64,000 nucleotides of DNA. Origin: Clusia tigrina (lineage: Eukaryota > Arthropoda > Insecta > Diptera > Clusiidae). The DNA is taken from positions 26,891,016 through 26,955,015 of the forward strand of contig OV050030.1 in assembly GCA_920105625.2 (NCBI GenBank). Reading direction: 5' to 3'. How positions within the stretch are numbered: the first letter of the stretch is position 1; each line of letters begins with the position of its first letter. The position numbers were made by a program, and so were the translations under genes. A model generated the notes under the pieces. It saw only the letters and a program-made list of their open reading frames with translations. It was not told the DNA's origin and did no database searches. This document shows, in pieces, positions 46,470-57,265 of this stretch.

Positions 46470-46810
46470 ACTATCATGGAGAAGTGAGTACCAACAAGTA
46501 AAGCCTTTGACTCCAAGAGAAAATAAAGTGGAGTGAAGGAATGGGTGGTCTTTATATCTACAACCCTAAAACTTCAAGAGTAAAGTGGCTATTAGTAAAA
46601 AGCAGAGCCCGAAATAAGTTTAACATGTTATCAAGTTAACTTTTTTCTAAAGATATTAGGAGTCCATCAAAGATCAAAAACAAGAATTTGAGATATTCAT
46701 ATACAAATCTCGTAAGCTTTGTGATTTTTTGACGTTTTAGGGTTGCGGGTACAGAGGCCAACCATTCATTTCTTTGTTACTCGACTTTATTTTCTCTAAT
46801 ACATAAGAGA
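46470..46810. repeat. SINE-core copy in an inverted pair
   Basis: The minus-strand reading of about 46475-46575 carries the family core (TTTTCTCTTGGAGTCAAAGG, then TGGTACTCACTTCTCCAT). Its reverse complement partly recurs at about 46734-46810: the outer block GAGAAAATAAAGT and the inner block AACCCTAAAAC occur in opposite orientation on the two sides, about 160 bp apart. This could be two copies inserted head-to-head, or a foldback created by a rearrangement. Confidence 0.5.
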
Positions 46811-47244
46811 ACAATATCTTGGGCTACAGATCTTGGATCCGTTAAATAGCGTTATCTACTAAAATGCAACACAATTATCTTCTAAAATGGAATGGTAGTA
46901 TTCATTCAACCAATATCATTATTTCTCTATCAGTATTTGCAAAGAGGGAGACTAAATATATTAATAATAATTATAATTTGAACTAATACAAGAAGCGGCA
47001 GTCCATAGGGATGGAAAATATCCCCATCATTTACAAGAAAGGCAGGTTCTGTTCTTCTATCTCATCCCTTTTCTCACAAACAAACAAATAATACTAATCT
47101 TATATTTCCAAATCCTGTTGATTCTAATCTTAAGGTCCATATACCAACTACGGGAAAATAGGTAATTTATAATTTGCAGGCGGAAAAAATGTTTTCACTG
47201 ATCAAATTGTAAAATATTCATTATAAGCAAATATTATATTAATT
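46811..47244. other. Unassigned A+T-rich DNA
   Basis: Nothing recognised before the LOA-like RT relic starts near 47245. Confidence 0.5.
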
Positions 47245-48750
47245 ACTATTATTCAAAAGGCGTTTGAAGGTAAAGAAATAGCCCTCTGTACATCGGATTG
47301 ACAATGCCACTTTCAGATCAATTGAGGAGGGGATGAACAGGAAAGGTATACAAAGACTGATCATAACATGGGTTCTCAATATGCTGAAAACAGAACAATA
47401 ATCTTTGAAACCGGGGCAGAAAAGTTAATTGTCAGGTCAACCAAATAATGTCCCCCGGAAGACGTCCTATCCCCACTCCTATGGTTATTGGTTATCCGCG
47501 AGCTCTTACATACTCTCAATGACCTCGGATACGAAGTTCAGGGCTGTGCGGATGATTTGGTAATTATGGTCAGAGACAAGTTTGACTCTACCACAACAGA
47601 TCGCATGCAACTAGCTCTTGACATCACTAAAAACTGGTGTCAGGAGAAAGGACAATCGATAAATCCGAATAAGACAAACAAAACTGGTGTCAGAAGAAAG
47701 GACAATCGATAAATCCGAATAAGACAAACGTGGTACCCTTCACAAGAAGAAGGAAACTGAATCTGGGGACCTTAAGTTTAAGGACCACGAACTTAAAAAT
47801 GTCCAATGAAATGAAATATCTGGGAGTAATCCTAGACAAAACTCTAACTTAGAAAAATCACTTATCATACATAACTAGTAAGGCCTTAAGAGCAACCTAC
47901 GCCTGCCAGAGTTTGTACGGTAAAACATGGGGACTACGGCCAAAAATGATAGCGTGGTCATATAAAACAATATTAGTACCAATGATCACATATGCTTCTT
48001 TGGTATTGTGGCCAAAAGTAAATCAAACAAAGGCTCAGGTGATCCTTAACAAGATTCACCGAATAGCCTGTTTAAGTGTGACGGGAGCAATGAGAGCGTG
48101 CCCCTCAGAGAACGTGGACTCAATTCTCTACGCCTTGCAGTTAAGAGGATGGCGGCCAGCGCGGCCATAAGGCTACCTAATTTAGCCCATCTTAAAGAAG
48201 GTAACCTATCGGGGCACGCAAAGATTCTGGGCACTGACTGAACTTCTCCGTGTCTCATAGTTTTTGACAAGATGGACAGAAAATTAGACTTCTCCAAGAA
48301 CTTCAAAGTGGTCCACAGTGACCGCTCAGCTTGGAGAAACAATGAAATAATAATAAAGCATGACTCACAGTTGTGGTATACTGATGGGTCCCAAATGGTA
48401 GATGGCAGTGTTTTGGCTGGAATTGTAGGGCCAAATTACCAACAATCAATTGCAATGGGAAAAACAGCTTCCATTTTTCAGGCGGAGGTCCACGCTTTAG
48501 AGTTATCTGCTAGAGAAGGTCTACGCAGGGGTACACGCAGCACAAAAATATGCATACTCTCAGATAGCGAGGCAGCTAGGAAATCTTTAATAAACTTCTC
48601 ATTCCAATCAAAGCTGGTCTGGGAATGCTCTAAACTCCTCAATACCCTAGCAGCGAGAAACTCTGTTATGTTAATATTGGTACCGGGACATGAGGGATAT
48701 GAGGGCAACGAAATAGCGGAGTCTGGCAAAAATATTAAACAATGAGCAAA
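47245..48750 (+). mobile_element. LOA-like retrotransposon RT and RNase H relic
   Basis: Plus-strand reading, in order: IQKAFEGKEIALCTS and IDNATFRSIEEGMNRKGI (RT motif A region), a VLSPLLWLL-like block near 47465, GYEVQGCADDLVIMVRDKFD (active-site ADD), NWCQEKG and INPNKT, EMKYLGVILDKTLT, ALRATYACQSLYGKTWGL, YASLVLWPKVNQTK and RIACLSVTGAMR. Next is RNase H: LWYTDGSQMVDGS, ASIFQAEVHALEL, ICILSDSEAARKSL, FQSKLVWECSKLLN and LVPGHEGYEGNEIAE (last Asp replaced by Glu). A 50-bp tandem duplication at 47631-47730 shifts the RT frame. The Cys-rich C-terminus is missing. Same subfamily as 16.7-17.5 kb. Confidence 0.88.
47631..47730 (+). repeat. 50-bp tandem duplication in the LOA-like RT
   Basis: AAACTGGTGTCAG starts at 47631 and again at 47681; the whole 50-bp unit, including AGGACAATCGATAAATCCGA, is repeated with one difference. 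Fifty is not a multiple of three, so it breaks the RT frame between the INPNKT motif and the next block. Confidence 0.95.
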
Positions 48751-48934
48751 TATTATGAGTCCATGAACCAAGTGCAAGGATGCATGATCTCTTTTTATAA
48801 CATCAATTCAAGGGGAAATTATGTCAGACCAAAATGGCATCATTACCATAATTAAGGCTGTCATCAATATTTGTATTGAAGGACTTGAATGGGAGTTGCT
48901 TAATAGGTATATACTGATCGCAGAATAGATATTA
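48751..48934. other. Short unassigned gap
   Basis: Nothing recognised between the plus-strand LOA-like relic and the 3' end of the minus-strand RTE-like relic. Confidence 0.5.
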
Positions 48935-49925
48935 TTCTTCTTCTTAATTGGCACTACAACCGATGATCGGACTCTCCCCCTCAATAAAGCTTGGGCAGCC
49001 ACCTTTGCTATGTGCGTGCTGGCGCCAGTTCACAAGGCCAAGCGCAGACAATAGTTGGTCTTTCCAACTGAGGTTAGTTCCCCCTTTTATGCTGGTTCCA
49101 CCACCGTTTGTCGAAGAATATACTCTCTTAGCCGGAGCTTCCTCATCCATTCACTCAACTTGTCCAAGCCAGTGGAGCCGCTGGATTTTTATGGCTTTTA
49201 CTGTCAGTGTCGGCGTAAAGTTCATATACTTCATCGTTCCATCTTCTTCGATACACGTCGTCCACTCTTATGGACCCATAGATCTTCCGATGTAGCATCC
49301 TCTCGACTGCTCCGAACAGCCTCTCATCTTTGATGGTCATTGTCCATGTCTCAGTGCCATACATTAACACGGCAAGTATGAGGGACTTAAGGGCCAACCA
49401 AAATAGACGAGACGAAACGTGACGAGTAGGATCATGCATCTGTGAACCAATGTCAATAACCAAAATGGTTGTACGTATTTGATCGAAACTGAACGAAACA
49501 TTTCGTAAGAACAGAACTGCAAACGTCTGCTACTCATCACAACAGCTGCTCGGTTGAAGCGGTTCTTATTTTCACAAGCACAAACATTCAAATGACAGAG
49601 TTTTGCTACAATTTAATCACTCCTGTGAGGGATGAGCTCGCAATTTATGTGAAAAGCGAGCCATCGAAGCGTTTGATAGCGTCACATTTTGGTTTAAATG
49701 TAAAAATCGAACTAACGGGGGCGGACGTTCGTCCAATCGCAATCGTTACGTCTCGTCTATTTTGGTTCTACCTTTACAGTGTTATTTTCGATTGTCGAGA
49801 GAGGGCTCTGCTTCTCTATTGCCCAATGAGTCCATAGTAGCACATGTTGGCACGAGTTATTCTTCGCTTCATCTCGAGGTTGACATTATTATTGGTGTTA
49901 GTGCTGGATCCTAGATAAACGATAG
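48935..49925 (-). mobile_element. RTE-like retrotransposon C-terminus, interrupted by a TIR element
   Basis: Minus-strand reading from about 49925: IVYLGSS, then NVNLEMKRRITRANMCYYGL and SRALSRQSKITL (thumb region of RTE-clade RT), broken by the insert at 49390-49774. It resumes with KSLILAVLMYGTETWTM, DERLFGAVERMLHRKIYGSI, DDVYRRRWNDEVYELY, a frameshift, and MDEEAPAKRVYSS. The 3' end falls near 48940 at a GAAGAA-type tail. YGxExW, LxxxERxxLRxI and the short C-terminus are typical of RTE elements. The endonuclease scrap at 11.4-12.2 kb may be of the same family. Inactive. Confidence 0.85.
49390..49774. mobile_element. MITE-like element with terminal inverted repeats, probable TA duplication
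   Basis: About 385 bp. The outer end on each side reads inward as AACCAAAATAGACGAGACG then NAACG (left from 49396, right from 49767 in reverse), a nearly perfect 24-bp match. The bases outside it, AGGGCC on the left and AAGGTAG on the right, extend the repeat up to flanking TA at 49388-49389 and 49775-49776. Because it interrupts an RTE-like coding frame (KITL | KSLILAV), the empty site can be read: removing the insert and one TA rejoins the frame to within one base. No transposase is encoded. TA duplication suggests a Tc1/mariner-type partner, but the TIR matches none of the mariners here. Confidence 0.8.
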
Positions 49926-51499
49926 ATCTTCAGTTGGACGAACCGAGCAAAAATATTAGTTTCAATAAAAATTTATATTAAATAAGAAGTTGCATGTGTG
50001 TAATTCATAAAATTTTGTTTGTATCCCGCTTGTCCAGACCTAGTGGCTCCCGAAATACATTTTCCGTAAGCAGGCTTTTCAATTTGATTCAACGATTTAC
50101 TCAAAAAGTGCCCTCAGCAGAAGAGTTGAATTTTTTGTTCGCAACCCAATTCCTGCACGATTGTTTTGGTGACAATATAATGTTTCCATATATGAGAGCT
50201 ATGTAAAGTTTAGATAATATTCCCAGATGTTCAGAGCCATGACTGGCCTTCATAGTAAAATCATGAGAAAAAACTGGTAGGAATGCAGCTCCGACAAGAG
50301 AAGAGTACCTCTGCAATATTAGTATAGTAATCAGTTTCCTATAAATCGGTGACTAGGAGAGTTGATAATATATTCTTTGCTGGATTCGACCTGAGCTGTG
50401 AACTCATAAACACAAGTAACAGCAATATCTCTGAAAGCTATTTAGTGTGTCAGGTTGTTTTAAGCAGCGATTGAAAGGGATAATGGTCCTCTATTTACTC
50501 GACAGTTTCTAAAGATGTTAGTTAGTTGCTTCAGGTAGGTAGGTAGGTGAGACGGCCGCTCGAAGAGCGCACTTAGGCCAACATTGACCCTTTGTGATAC
50601 CGCAGATAACTTGCAAAAGATTTTTGACTGCAACACGCCAGGTATAATTTTGTGAACCGAACCTCATCGTTTTATATGTGTCAAGATATTTATTAATAGG
50701 TTCAACAAATAAAAAGAGTATATTCCAATCATTTGAACATTAAAGAAATTAATGAAGAAAGTTTATACACAATATCAAAGTTCAGTAAATCGCCAGTCCA
50801 AAGCACAGCCCTTCTCTGTCGCGTTGCGAGCATCGACTGCCTGCCTTTCATTCGCCAGAATATTCGGCTCTCCCTTAATCGTCGTAGTAACTTCCCTGTC
50901 GTTGACATATGTAAGTAGATATTAGACATAATATAAAGTTTTAGGTGCCTCGATCTGTTAATAGCATTATAGAACACTGAGCCTATTCTTTTATGGAAGT
51001 TCTATTATATTATTTGTGTCGTATTTACCACAGTCGGCTGATATCTAAGTGTGCCGTTCGGCAGCCATCTACAGAGGGATGAGTCATAGGACAAAATGAA
51101 TCAGTTTAATTGTTGATTATTCCCAAACTTTCCTTGTAGTCTGCTGCATTTCCAAAATATTATTTGACCACTTATGGAGTTATATCTGGAAGTGAAGTGC
51201 CCAGAAGGGGAATACACCTCCAGCCAGAATTGGTATTAAAATGTGCTCTTAGCAGTGTCTCCACACAACTGGAAAGCATCTGAGTTTGTTATCTGCCAAA
51301 GTCCACTCTTATATGTGCATATATCATTGCGCAGATATCGTATAATGATAAAACTGACATGGGTACTTAAGTAAGAGAATACAAAAACAAACGCAAACAC
51401 ATCTCTCCCTATGTCGGTTTAAGTAGGAGCTGCGTGCTCCCCTAAGAAAAGCAAATAAAAATGATTTATACACGCACTACGCAGTTACCATACAATAAA
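49926..51499. other. Unassigned DNA
   Basis: No gene recognised. A GGTAGGTAGGTAGGT run at 50535-50549 leads into a block similar to 45425-45505. Frames of about 60-80 codons at 50.0-51.0 kb match nothing I know. Confidence 0.4.
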
Positions 51500-52620
51500 T
51501 AACACTTACACCATTGCAGTACGCATGCGCGAACGCCATTGCATGCCTCCCAGCTATCTGCCTGCTAGCTAAAAGTCTATGTTAACTTTGATAAATCGCT
51601 GCACTAGTAAAGTGCGATAAGAGCCTCCGAACCAGTGTCTGAGCAGCTACCAGTGCTAAATAACCCCAGTGGTGCAACAGCGACGAAGTGCCCGGCAGCC
51701 AGGCCAGTGAGCCAAAAGGGCGGAGAGATGGTTGCGCCTGTCCAGGGTTTTTGCGTGAAGTAGCGCGCTGGCCAAGTGCACACATGCTGATTGCGGCTGA
51801 TACGCGGCGAACGTCACAACAGAAGCTGCGGCGACAGCTAAGCGCAGCGTTGCCCTTGCTGCGCTGCCCCAATATCAATACCACTGCCATTGCCATTGCC
51901 ACTGGCACTGCCAGTGACGCTGCCAATGATATCTGCATGTCTATCTTAGATTCTTTTTGTGGTGGTGTTGAAATACCAGGCGCAACAAACCGCACTGGCA
52001 CTTCACTTAAAGCGCGTCTTCTTGTCCAGCGGTCCTCCACTCGACAGCGGCAGCGTCAGCGTTCCAAGCAGCAAGTGTTGACCGGCCGAGTGTCTTATCT
52101 AGCGCCTTGGCCTTGTAATGTTGGCTATTTTGTGCAAATATTGCGTTAATTAAAATATTTTTGTTGCGCCTCGCTGATAATGATTCCCCGCCTAGTGCAG
52201 CATTTGGTTGCTCGTACAACCGCCGACACTCACCTTACCTACGGCTGCACCGACTCATAATGCGGTTGCCTTTTGTTGTTGTTTTTGTTTTCGGCTTGCG
52301 TTTTGCGGTTGCGTCCAGTTCAAGCAGCAGTTAATTCGTGATACTTTATAAGCGCTGAAATTTTGCATGGAATGTTGCTGTTGCTGCTGCGTTTGCTGCC
52401 TCTGTTGCTGCAGTTTTTCTTGGCTACAATTTTTCTGTTTCTCTTTTTTGGCCAGCAATAAAGCAAAATGCAAAGCAAGCGTTTGCGAGAAATCTTCCGA
52501 TTAGATAAGCAGAAAATCTTTAATATTGTTATTGTTGTTGTTGTTGTTGTTGTGTTTTGTGCTTTGTGATCCTTCGCTCTCGCAGTCCTGGTAGCTAAGA
52601 ATTTACATTAAGATACCACA
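51500..52620. other. G+C-richer host-like island
   Basis: The composition changes sharply here. Two open frames of about 152 codons overlap on opposite strands (51582-52040 minus, 51688-52149 plus). The plus frame is Arg/Ala/Gln-rich and the minus frame Ala/Arg/Ser-rich; neither has a recognisable domain. Frames this long on both strands usually reflect composition. A region with CCATTGCCATTGCCACTGGC repeats lies at about 51885-51920 and a GTT microsatellite at about 52525-52554. It could be a noncoding exon, a regulatory region or an unknown gene. Confidence 0.4.
52525..52554. repeat. GTT microsatellite
   Basis: About nine GTT units with one ATT interruption. Confidence 0.9.
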
Positions 52621-52965
52621 TAATTCTACTGTTAATGGTAAAAGGATTTTCGCATACTCCGATGCATTTATGATACAAGCGCATATTTTCATTAATCAAG
52701 CATTTCATGGCAGCCCCTGAGTTGCAGTTGCTGATTTGCAGGAAGTACCACGTCGCTGAGTTCTCCAGTATGAAAAGTTGTGGAAATTTAATCGCCTTAG
52801 GGACGATTATTTAATCAGCTGCCCTTTTGCACGGTAACTCGATTCTCACACGCTGACAAGATGACAAGCGGACATGTGCATTTCGCCAACTCTGCGAAGC
52901 AATTAAATAGCAGATAAAGTTGAGGAATTCCGTTACGGGGATAAGGAAAATGATGCCCATCTCAT

Positions 52966-53002
52966 TATAAAACCACATCAGCAGTCATCAGTAATCAGTG
53001 TT
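52966..53002 (+). promoter_or_regulatory. Candidate core promoter: TATA box and initiator at correct spacing
   Basis: TATAAAA at 52966-52972 is followed by three TCAG-type sites: ATCAGC near 52977, ATCAGTA near 52987 and ATCAGTG near 52994. The A of the last TCAGTG (52997) lies 31 bases after the first T of the TATA box, exactly the arrangement of arthropod TATA/Inr promoters (TCAGT initiator). An ATG at 53026 opens a 17-codon hydrophobic frame (MVESAFNVMVFLILYLI), which could be a first coding exon of a secreted protein or chance. No downstream exon recognised. Confidence 0.4.
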
Positions 53003-53374
53003 CAATCTTTTTTATACTGATTCAAATGGTTGAAAGCGCATTCAATGTGATGGTGTTTTTGATTCTATATTTGATATGAACCTATTTGAAAGGCTTGGTT
53101 TTTCTTTCCAGAATCCACAGACTCACAAATTTATATTCCATTGTTTCAGGAACTTCATGTTAGACTGTCGTATTGTTTTCTTCTCTTATTCGAAGAATTG
53201 ATTTAATTTCTATGTAAAGGAAAACAAAGCAAGTATACAAGCGACGGTACAATAGATCCTTTTGGTCGCAGTACCTCTTATACCTCCAACCCACACAAGT
53301 GATAAAAAGACGCTCAGCCAACCAAGTATATGTCTGCAATGATATATTCGATTATTTTAGATTTATTTAAGGGT
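53003..53374. other. Unassigned DNA
   Basis: Nothing recognised between the candidate promoter and the LOA-like 3' UTR scrap. Confidence 0.4.
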
Positions 53375-53450
53375 GTTTTACACCACGATCTGAACGATGT
53401 ATTGTGATGGCCCTATTACCATGAAATATATTATCCAAAAATGAGGTTAG
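53375..53450 (-). mobile_element. LOA-like 3' UTR scrap
   Basis: On the minus strand this reads CACAATACATCGTTCAGATC then GTGGTGTA and CACCCTTAAAT. It matches the 3' end of the copy at 20.03-20.98 kb (CACAATAGATCTTTCAGGTC, CCACCCTTAAAT). No coding sequence is attached; a mariner fragment lies immediately beyond. Confidence 0.6.
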
Positions 53451-53559
53451 AGAATTGGCAAGAGACATAACTCTCATAGAGTCACAGTCCTTTAATAACA
53501 GAACGTATGGAAATCTGACGAATTTATTGACATGAGGTTCAAGGCATCTTTTCTTTCAA

Positions 53560-54075
53560 GGCCTGTTTTTTAATTGTAGTCCTCATAAAAGTGTTTACTA
53601 TTCAATTTTAAACAAGTAGAGACGATATCAATGGCAGAAAAGTGATATCCGTCTTCTTCTGGGATTAAAAAGACGTAATGGACTGCATTTGGAAAGGAAA
53701 AAACAATTACGTTTGGAGAGGAAAATTATCATCTTTCAGCACGATAACACATCAGCACAATTGCTGTGACAAAATTGTTTGATTTATGTTTCTATATAAT
53801 GTTCTTTCCGTATCCGCCGTATACTTCAGATTCAGCTGTCTAGCGACTGCTCCTTCTATCGAAGCATTCAAAAAAGGGCGAAAACAGACTCGCATTGGAC
53901 AGGGCGATCATAGCTAAAACTGAAACCTAATTCTTATAGCTCGACAAATATAATTTTTTTGGTAGGCTTGAAAAAGCTGGAATATCGATGGACGAAATGC
54001 ATCGAGCTAAAAGGGCACAATGTTCAAAATTAAATCAAAATTTTGCCAAAGCCAATCTTTTTTCTAGAATGGAAT
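53560..54075 (+). mobile_element. Decayed mariner transposase, C-terminal half
   Basis: Plus-strand traces, across frames: IIFQHDNTSAQ (the HxDNAxxH block with the second catalytic Asp), then PYPPYTSDSAV and, after a stop, RLLLLSKHSKKG (a worn form of PYSPDLAPxDxxLFPKLK), then GLKKLEYRWTKCIELKGH (the conserved LxxRWxKCIxLxG near the C-terminus). The order and spacing fit a mariner transposase. This is a third or fourth independent mariner relic in the window and the most decayed. Confidence 0.65.
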
Positions 54076-54084
54076 AAAGGGGGA

Positions 54085-55040
54085 AAATGTACCTCGACCA
54101 ATTTGATCTATTGTACTCCTCCTGCATGTACCTATTAAGGGTCTTCTATTAGTCCAGCAGTTTTAAAGAAGCTTAGTACTGAATTGGGGTTCATTGCTCC
54201 AATATCTCTGCCTTCGGGCCTGTAATGCCCCAGATATTTCTTCCTACTGCGAGCAAGAAGGTGCTCTGGTGTTTCTTCTGTCTTCGTGCAGAACCTACAC
54301 GTGTTTACTGGTGAGAGTCCCAGTTTCATGAGGTGGCTGCTTAAACGACAGTGGCCTGTGAGGTGACCTGTTAGAGTTCTTAAATTGTTTTTGCTTGACT
54401 GTAGACATAGAGCTGCATATTTTGCGTTGTAGTCCCCAATCATGAGCTTGGATTGTCTAAGTTTTGGTAGTGAGGCCCAGTAGCGTGATCTTCTGGATTT
54501 TTCCTCCTGTCTTAATTTATCTGTTATGCTATTTGCCCCTATCCCAAAGAATGTTTCAGGCCCAACAAAATGTGTGGCTGCCCCATTCCTGGCAAGACTA
54601 TCCATTTTTTTCATTTCCAAAGATTCCAATGTATCCTGGGACCCATATTATGGAAAGTTTGTTGAGGCTTTTTAAGTTATTTAGAAGCTATTAGCATTCA
54701 CATACGAGTTTAGAATGAATCTCGTATGAATTGAGTGCTTTTACAGCTGCTTGGCCGTCAGACATGATAGCAATGTCTTGTCCCACAATGTTACGTCGGA
54801 GATTAAAGACAACACAGAGGTGCATTGCATGTATCTCTGTGTGGAGTATGCTGGATGATTTCCCCATTGGTTCGGAGTGGTTGACCCTTGTCCCAAATAT
54901 GCCAGCCTATCCCTTCTACTGTTTTTGAACCATCTATGAACCACTTGATGGTATGATCTTTTAGCATACCTTTGTCTAGCTTAAAATGAGTATTTGTCAA
55001 TCACTCCTGGCATACACCCCCTAATTTTCATTACACATTA
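54085..55040 (-). mobile_element. LOA-like RNase H and C-terminus relic
   Basis: Minus-strand reading from about 55000: TIKWFIDGSKTVEGIG (first catalytic Asp), a frame change, HTEIHAMHLCVV (catalytic Glu), a region with AIMSDGQAAVKAL (SDS changed to SDG), IWVPGYIGIFGNE (His of the VPGH box lost), and LARNGAATHFVGPETFFGIG. The C-terminus follows: AALCLQSSKNNLRTLTGHLTG, GHCRLSSHLMKLGLSPVN and TCRFCTKTEETPEHLLA, with a stop at about 54135 and the 3' motif just beyond (plus 54092-54118). Two catalytic positions are lost and several stops are present. Confidence 0.85.
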
Positions 55041-55479
55041 GATTCTTCGGCAAAGCAACCTAAATATCTCAATGAACCATTTTGATATTAGTTCCAATTA
55101 TAAACTAATCTAACAATTGATCCATGCGATATAATCGTATCTGCAGTTGTCTCTGAGAACCCACATGTATCCCTGCCAATTATCTGAATACATAATGTGT
55201 AATATATGCTGAAAAGTATGGCTGTAAAACGGGGCTACAGGTTGTCATCACCACTGCCAGGGTAGAAATGGAAGGAATTGAATAAGTAAGCTTGGATACG
55301 GTGAATAACATAATATAATGGATAAGATGAATAACATAATGAATAATATGAATAACATAATCAAGACGGCAATTCGGGGAAATATGCAGTGGAATTTAGT
55401 TTGAAGATTGTGAGCACAAACATGTTAGGGATGGCAAAGTTGAGTGAAGTAGCACAGAACATTATTATGTAAATTATGA
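55041..55479. other. Unassigned DNA with a short AATAACATAAT array
   Basis: About 55301-55372 holds imperfect direct repeats of GATGAATAACATAAT. Otherwise nothing recognised. Confidence 0.4.
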
Positions 55480-55930
55480 AATTGACAAACAACTTATGGA
55501 CTACTCGTGACGTAATGGTGCTTGCGGGGTTCATTACCAGGCATTGTGCTATCGCACCGGTAATTCAACGTTAGCGTGTTCCATCGATCGGGCTATGCAG
55601 GAGTTGCCATGATGAAGAAGAGATAGAACCGATTCATCACATTTTATGTCAATGTCCACGACTACAGTTGAAATGACTTTAATGCTTGGGGTTTACTTCT
55701 TCACAAGCATGACAGAGATAACGAAGGTGGACTTATCGGATCTCCTCACTTTCTGGAAAACCAAATGGTTCAATAGGGATGGCACTTCCAATGTATACTG
55801 AAATCGAGGGTAAGGACGAGTATGCCTCCTGTTGGCATTTTTGAAGGCAGTCAAATGTACATAGTTGTCTCCGACTGGAAGTGCGGATGCCATATCCGCA
55901 CACGCCTTCGCAACCTAACCTAACCTATGA
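55480..55930 (+). mobile_element. LOA/I-group ORF2 C-terminus with CCTAA-type 3' tail
   Basis: Plus-strand reading: TRDVMVLAGFITRHCAIAP, then SIGLCRSCHDEEEIEPIHHILCQCPRLQ, the Cys/His-rich C-terminus (CxxC...HHxxCxC). It then continues into SDLLTFWKTKW and SADAISAHAFAT with frame changes. The copy ends in AACCTAACCTAACCT at 55912-55926. Close relative of the minus-strand scrap at 42.2-42.5 kb. The tail resembles the canonical insect telomeric unit (TTAGG), but only about three units are present. Confidence 0.8.
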
Positions 55931-57164
55931 AATTGAAAAATGCAGAATCATATTGATATTTATTTGGCACACTGCCGAAGGCACCGATCCTTGTATGGAA
56001 TAAGAATTTCTCCTACTATTTTACATATTTCTGTAAAAATTCCATCATAATTAAATCGGAAATTTGAAGGCCCCTCACAGAACATCCTGGAATTTTATAA
56101 TAAATTTCTTTCATATTGAAATTTTATGATTGACGGCACTCAGAGTTAGACGAAGACTTTCTTTTAGTTACAAATGTACGAACAATTGAACGACTAATTT
56201 GGGAGGATTTATTTGAAAAGTTTCCGTTAACCTTTGGTATTCGACAAATCGAATCAATTGAAAGGGTCAATCGAAATGTTTAAAATGGCACCCACGTACC
56301 ATGTACCAATGAAAAGTAACAAATACTGTGAGCACAAAGAAACGCACCCACAAACTTGTGAGCACATTACTCGTAAGTCTCCGCTTTGGCACGTGACCAC
56401 AGACACTACCGAACAAAAAGTAGCATGCGCTGGTGTAATTATTTTTGGAAATTAAATTGAAATAGTCTTTCACAGCAATAAAAAATAGGAAAAGAAAAAA
56501 AAACGAAAACACATAAAAACACAGAAATACTGAGTGAGAGAGAGAGAGAGAGAGGGAGAGTGGCATATAGAGAGAGAAAGAAACTATATTCCATGCATCA
56601 CAACAGCCAAAAAGTCACACCGGGGCCACTGCGTGCATCGGAATAGGCACAACTTTTAGAGAAGCCATTTCAATGCCATAAAAGTGATTTTATGTCTTTG
56701 CTTAAGTAAATAACCAAAGGAAACTGAATTGCAATTTCAGTCGGTGTTTGCGACTATGAGAATAACCCCTACACTTCTGTATTTCGTTCGAAACTTTATG
56801 GTAGGGGGGGGATGCTGATGGCTGTCAGCTTTAGCAAAACGATTTCTGTGATGCCAAGTGGGGCTGCCGACTTCGTCGAAAGAAGTCCTCTGTGATGCTC
56901 AGGGGGGTAGTCTCAAATTCTGGGTCTCCAGACTGAATTATGACATATTAATGAAGAAAAAGTAAGATATTCCAAGCAGACGGACTCTAGTTCGTTAAGG
57001 TTGGTGAGGAGCTATACATAATTTCCTAAGTGCCTCTGGGGTTAATAAATAATTACCGAAACTCTGTAAAAAGGTGGACAGTTTTTTGCTCCTCCTTTTC
57101 ATCACAGTCGGTCTATGAAAATCCGATTAGCATCCCTTTTTCGTATCAATCGGGTCTTTTCACT
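55931..57164. other. Unassigned DNA with a GA microsatellite
   Basis: A GA run lies at about 56533-56560. The 99-codon minus frame overlapping it (Leu/Ser/Phe-rich) is a by-product of that repeat and neighbouring A-runs. No gene or transposon recognised. Confidence 0.45.
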
Positions 57165-57265
57165 AGTTTATGGTGCTCTATGTGGACTTAATCCGACAAC
57201 CAAATATCTGCTATGGGTGTGAAGCTCATCTCAGTCGTTCTATGAATATTTGATTATCACCCCTT
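57165..57265 (+). repeat. Dispersed repeat, copy 1
   Basis: TTTATGGTGCTCTATGTGGA and ACTTAATCCGACAACCAAAT, then ATCTGCTATGGGTGTGAAGC, recur with few changes at 61110-61200 in the same orientation. The class is unknown. Confidence 0.6.

Noticed and set aside
50045..50206. Possible retrotransposon C-terminus (RLSRPSGSRNTFSVSRLF)
   Set aside because: A faint resemblance to CR1-type C-termini, but no diagnostic block and no match to the CR1-like copies in this window.
56267..56566. 99-codon minus-strand frame
   Set aside because: Its hydrophobic Leu/Ser/Phe text comes from a GA run and A-rich tracts read in reverse.
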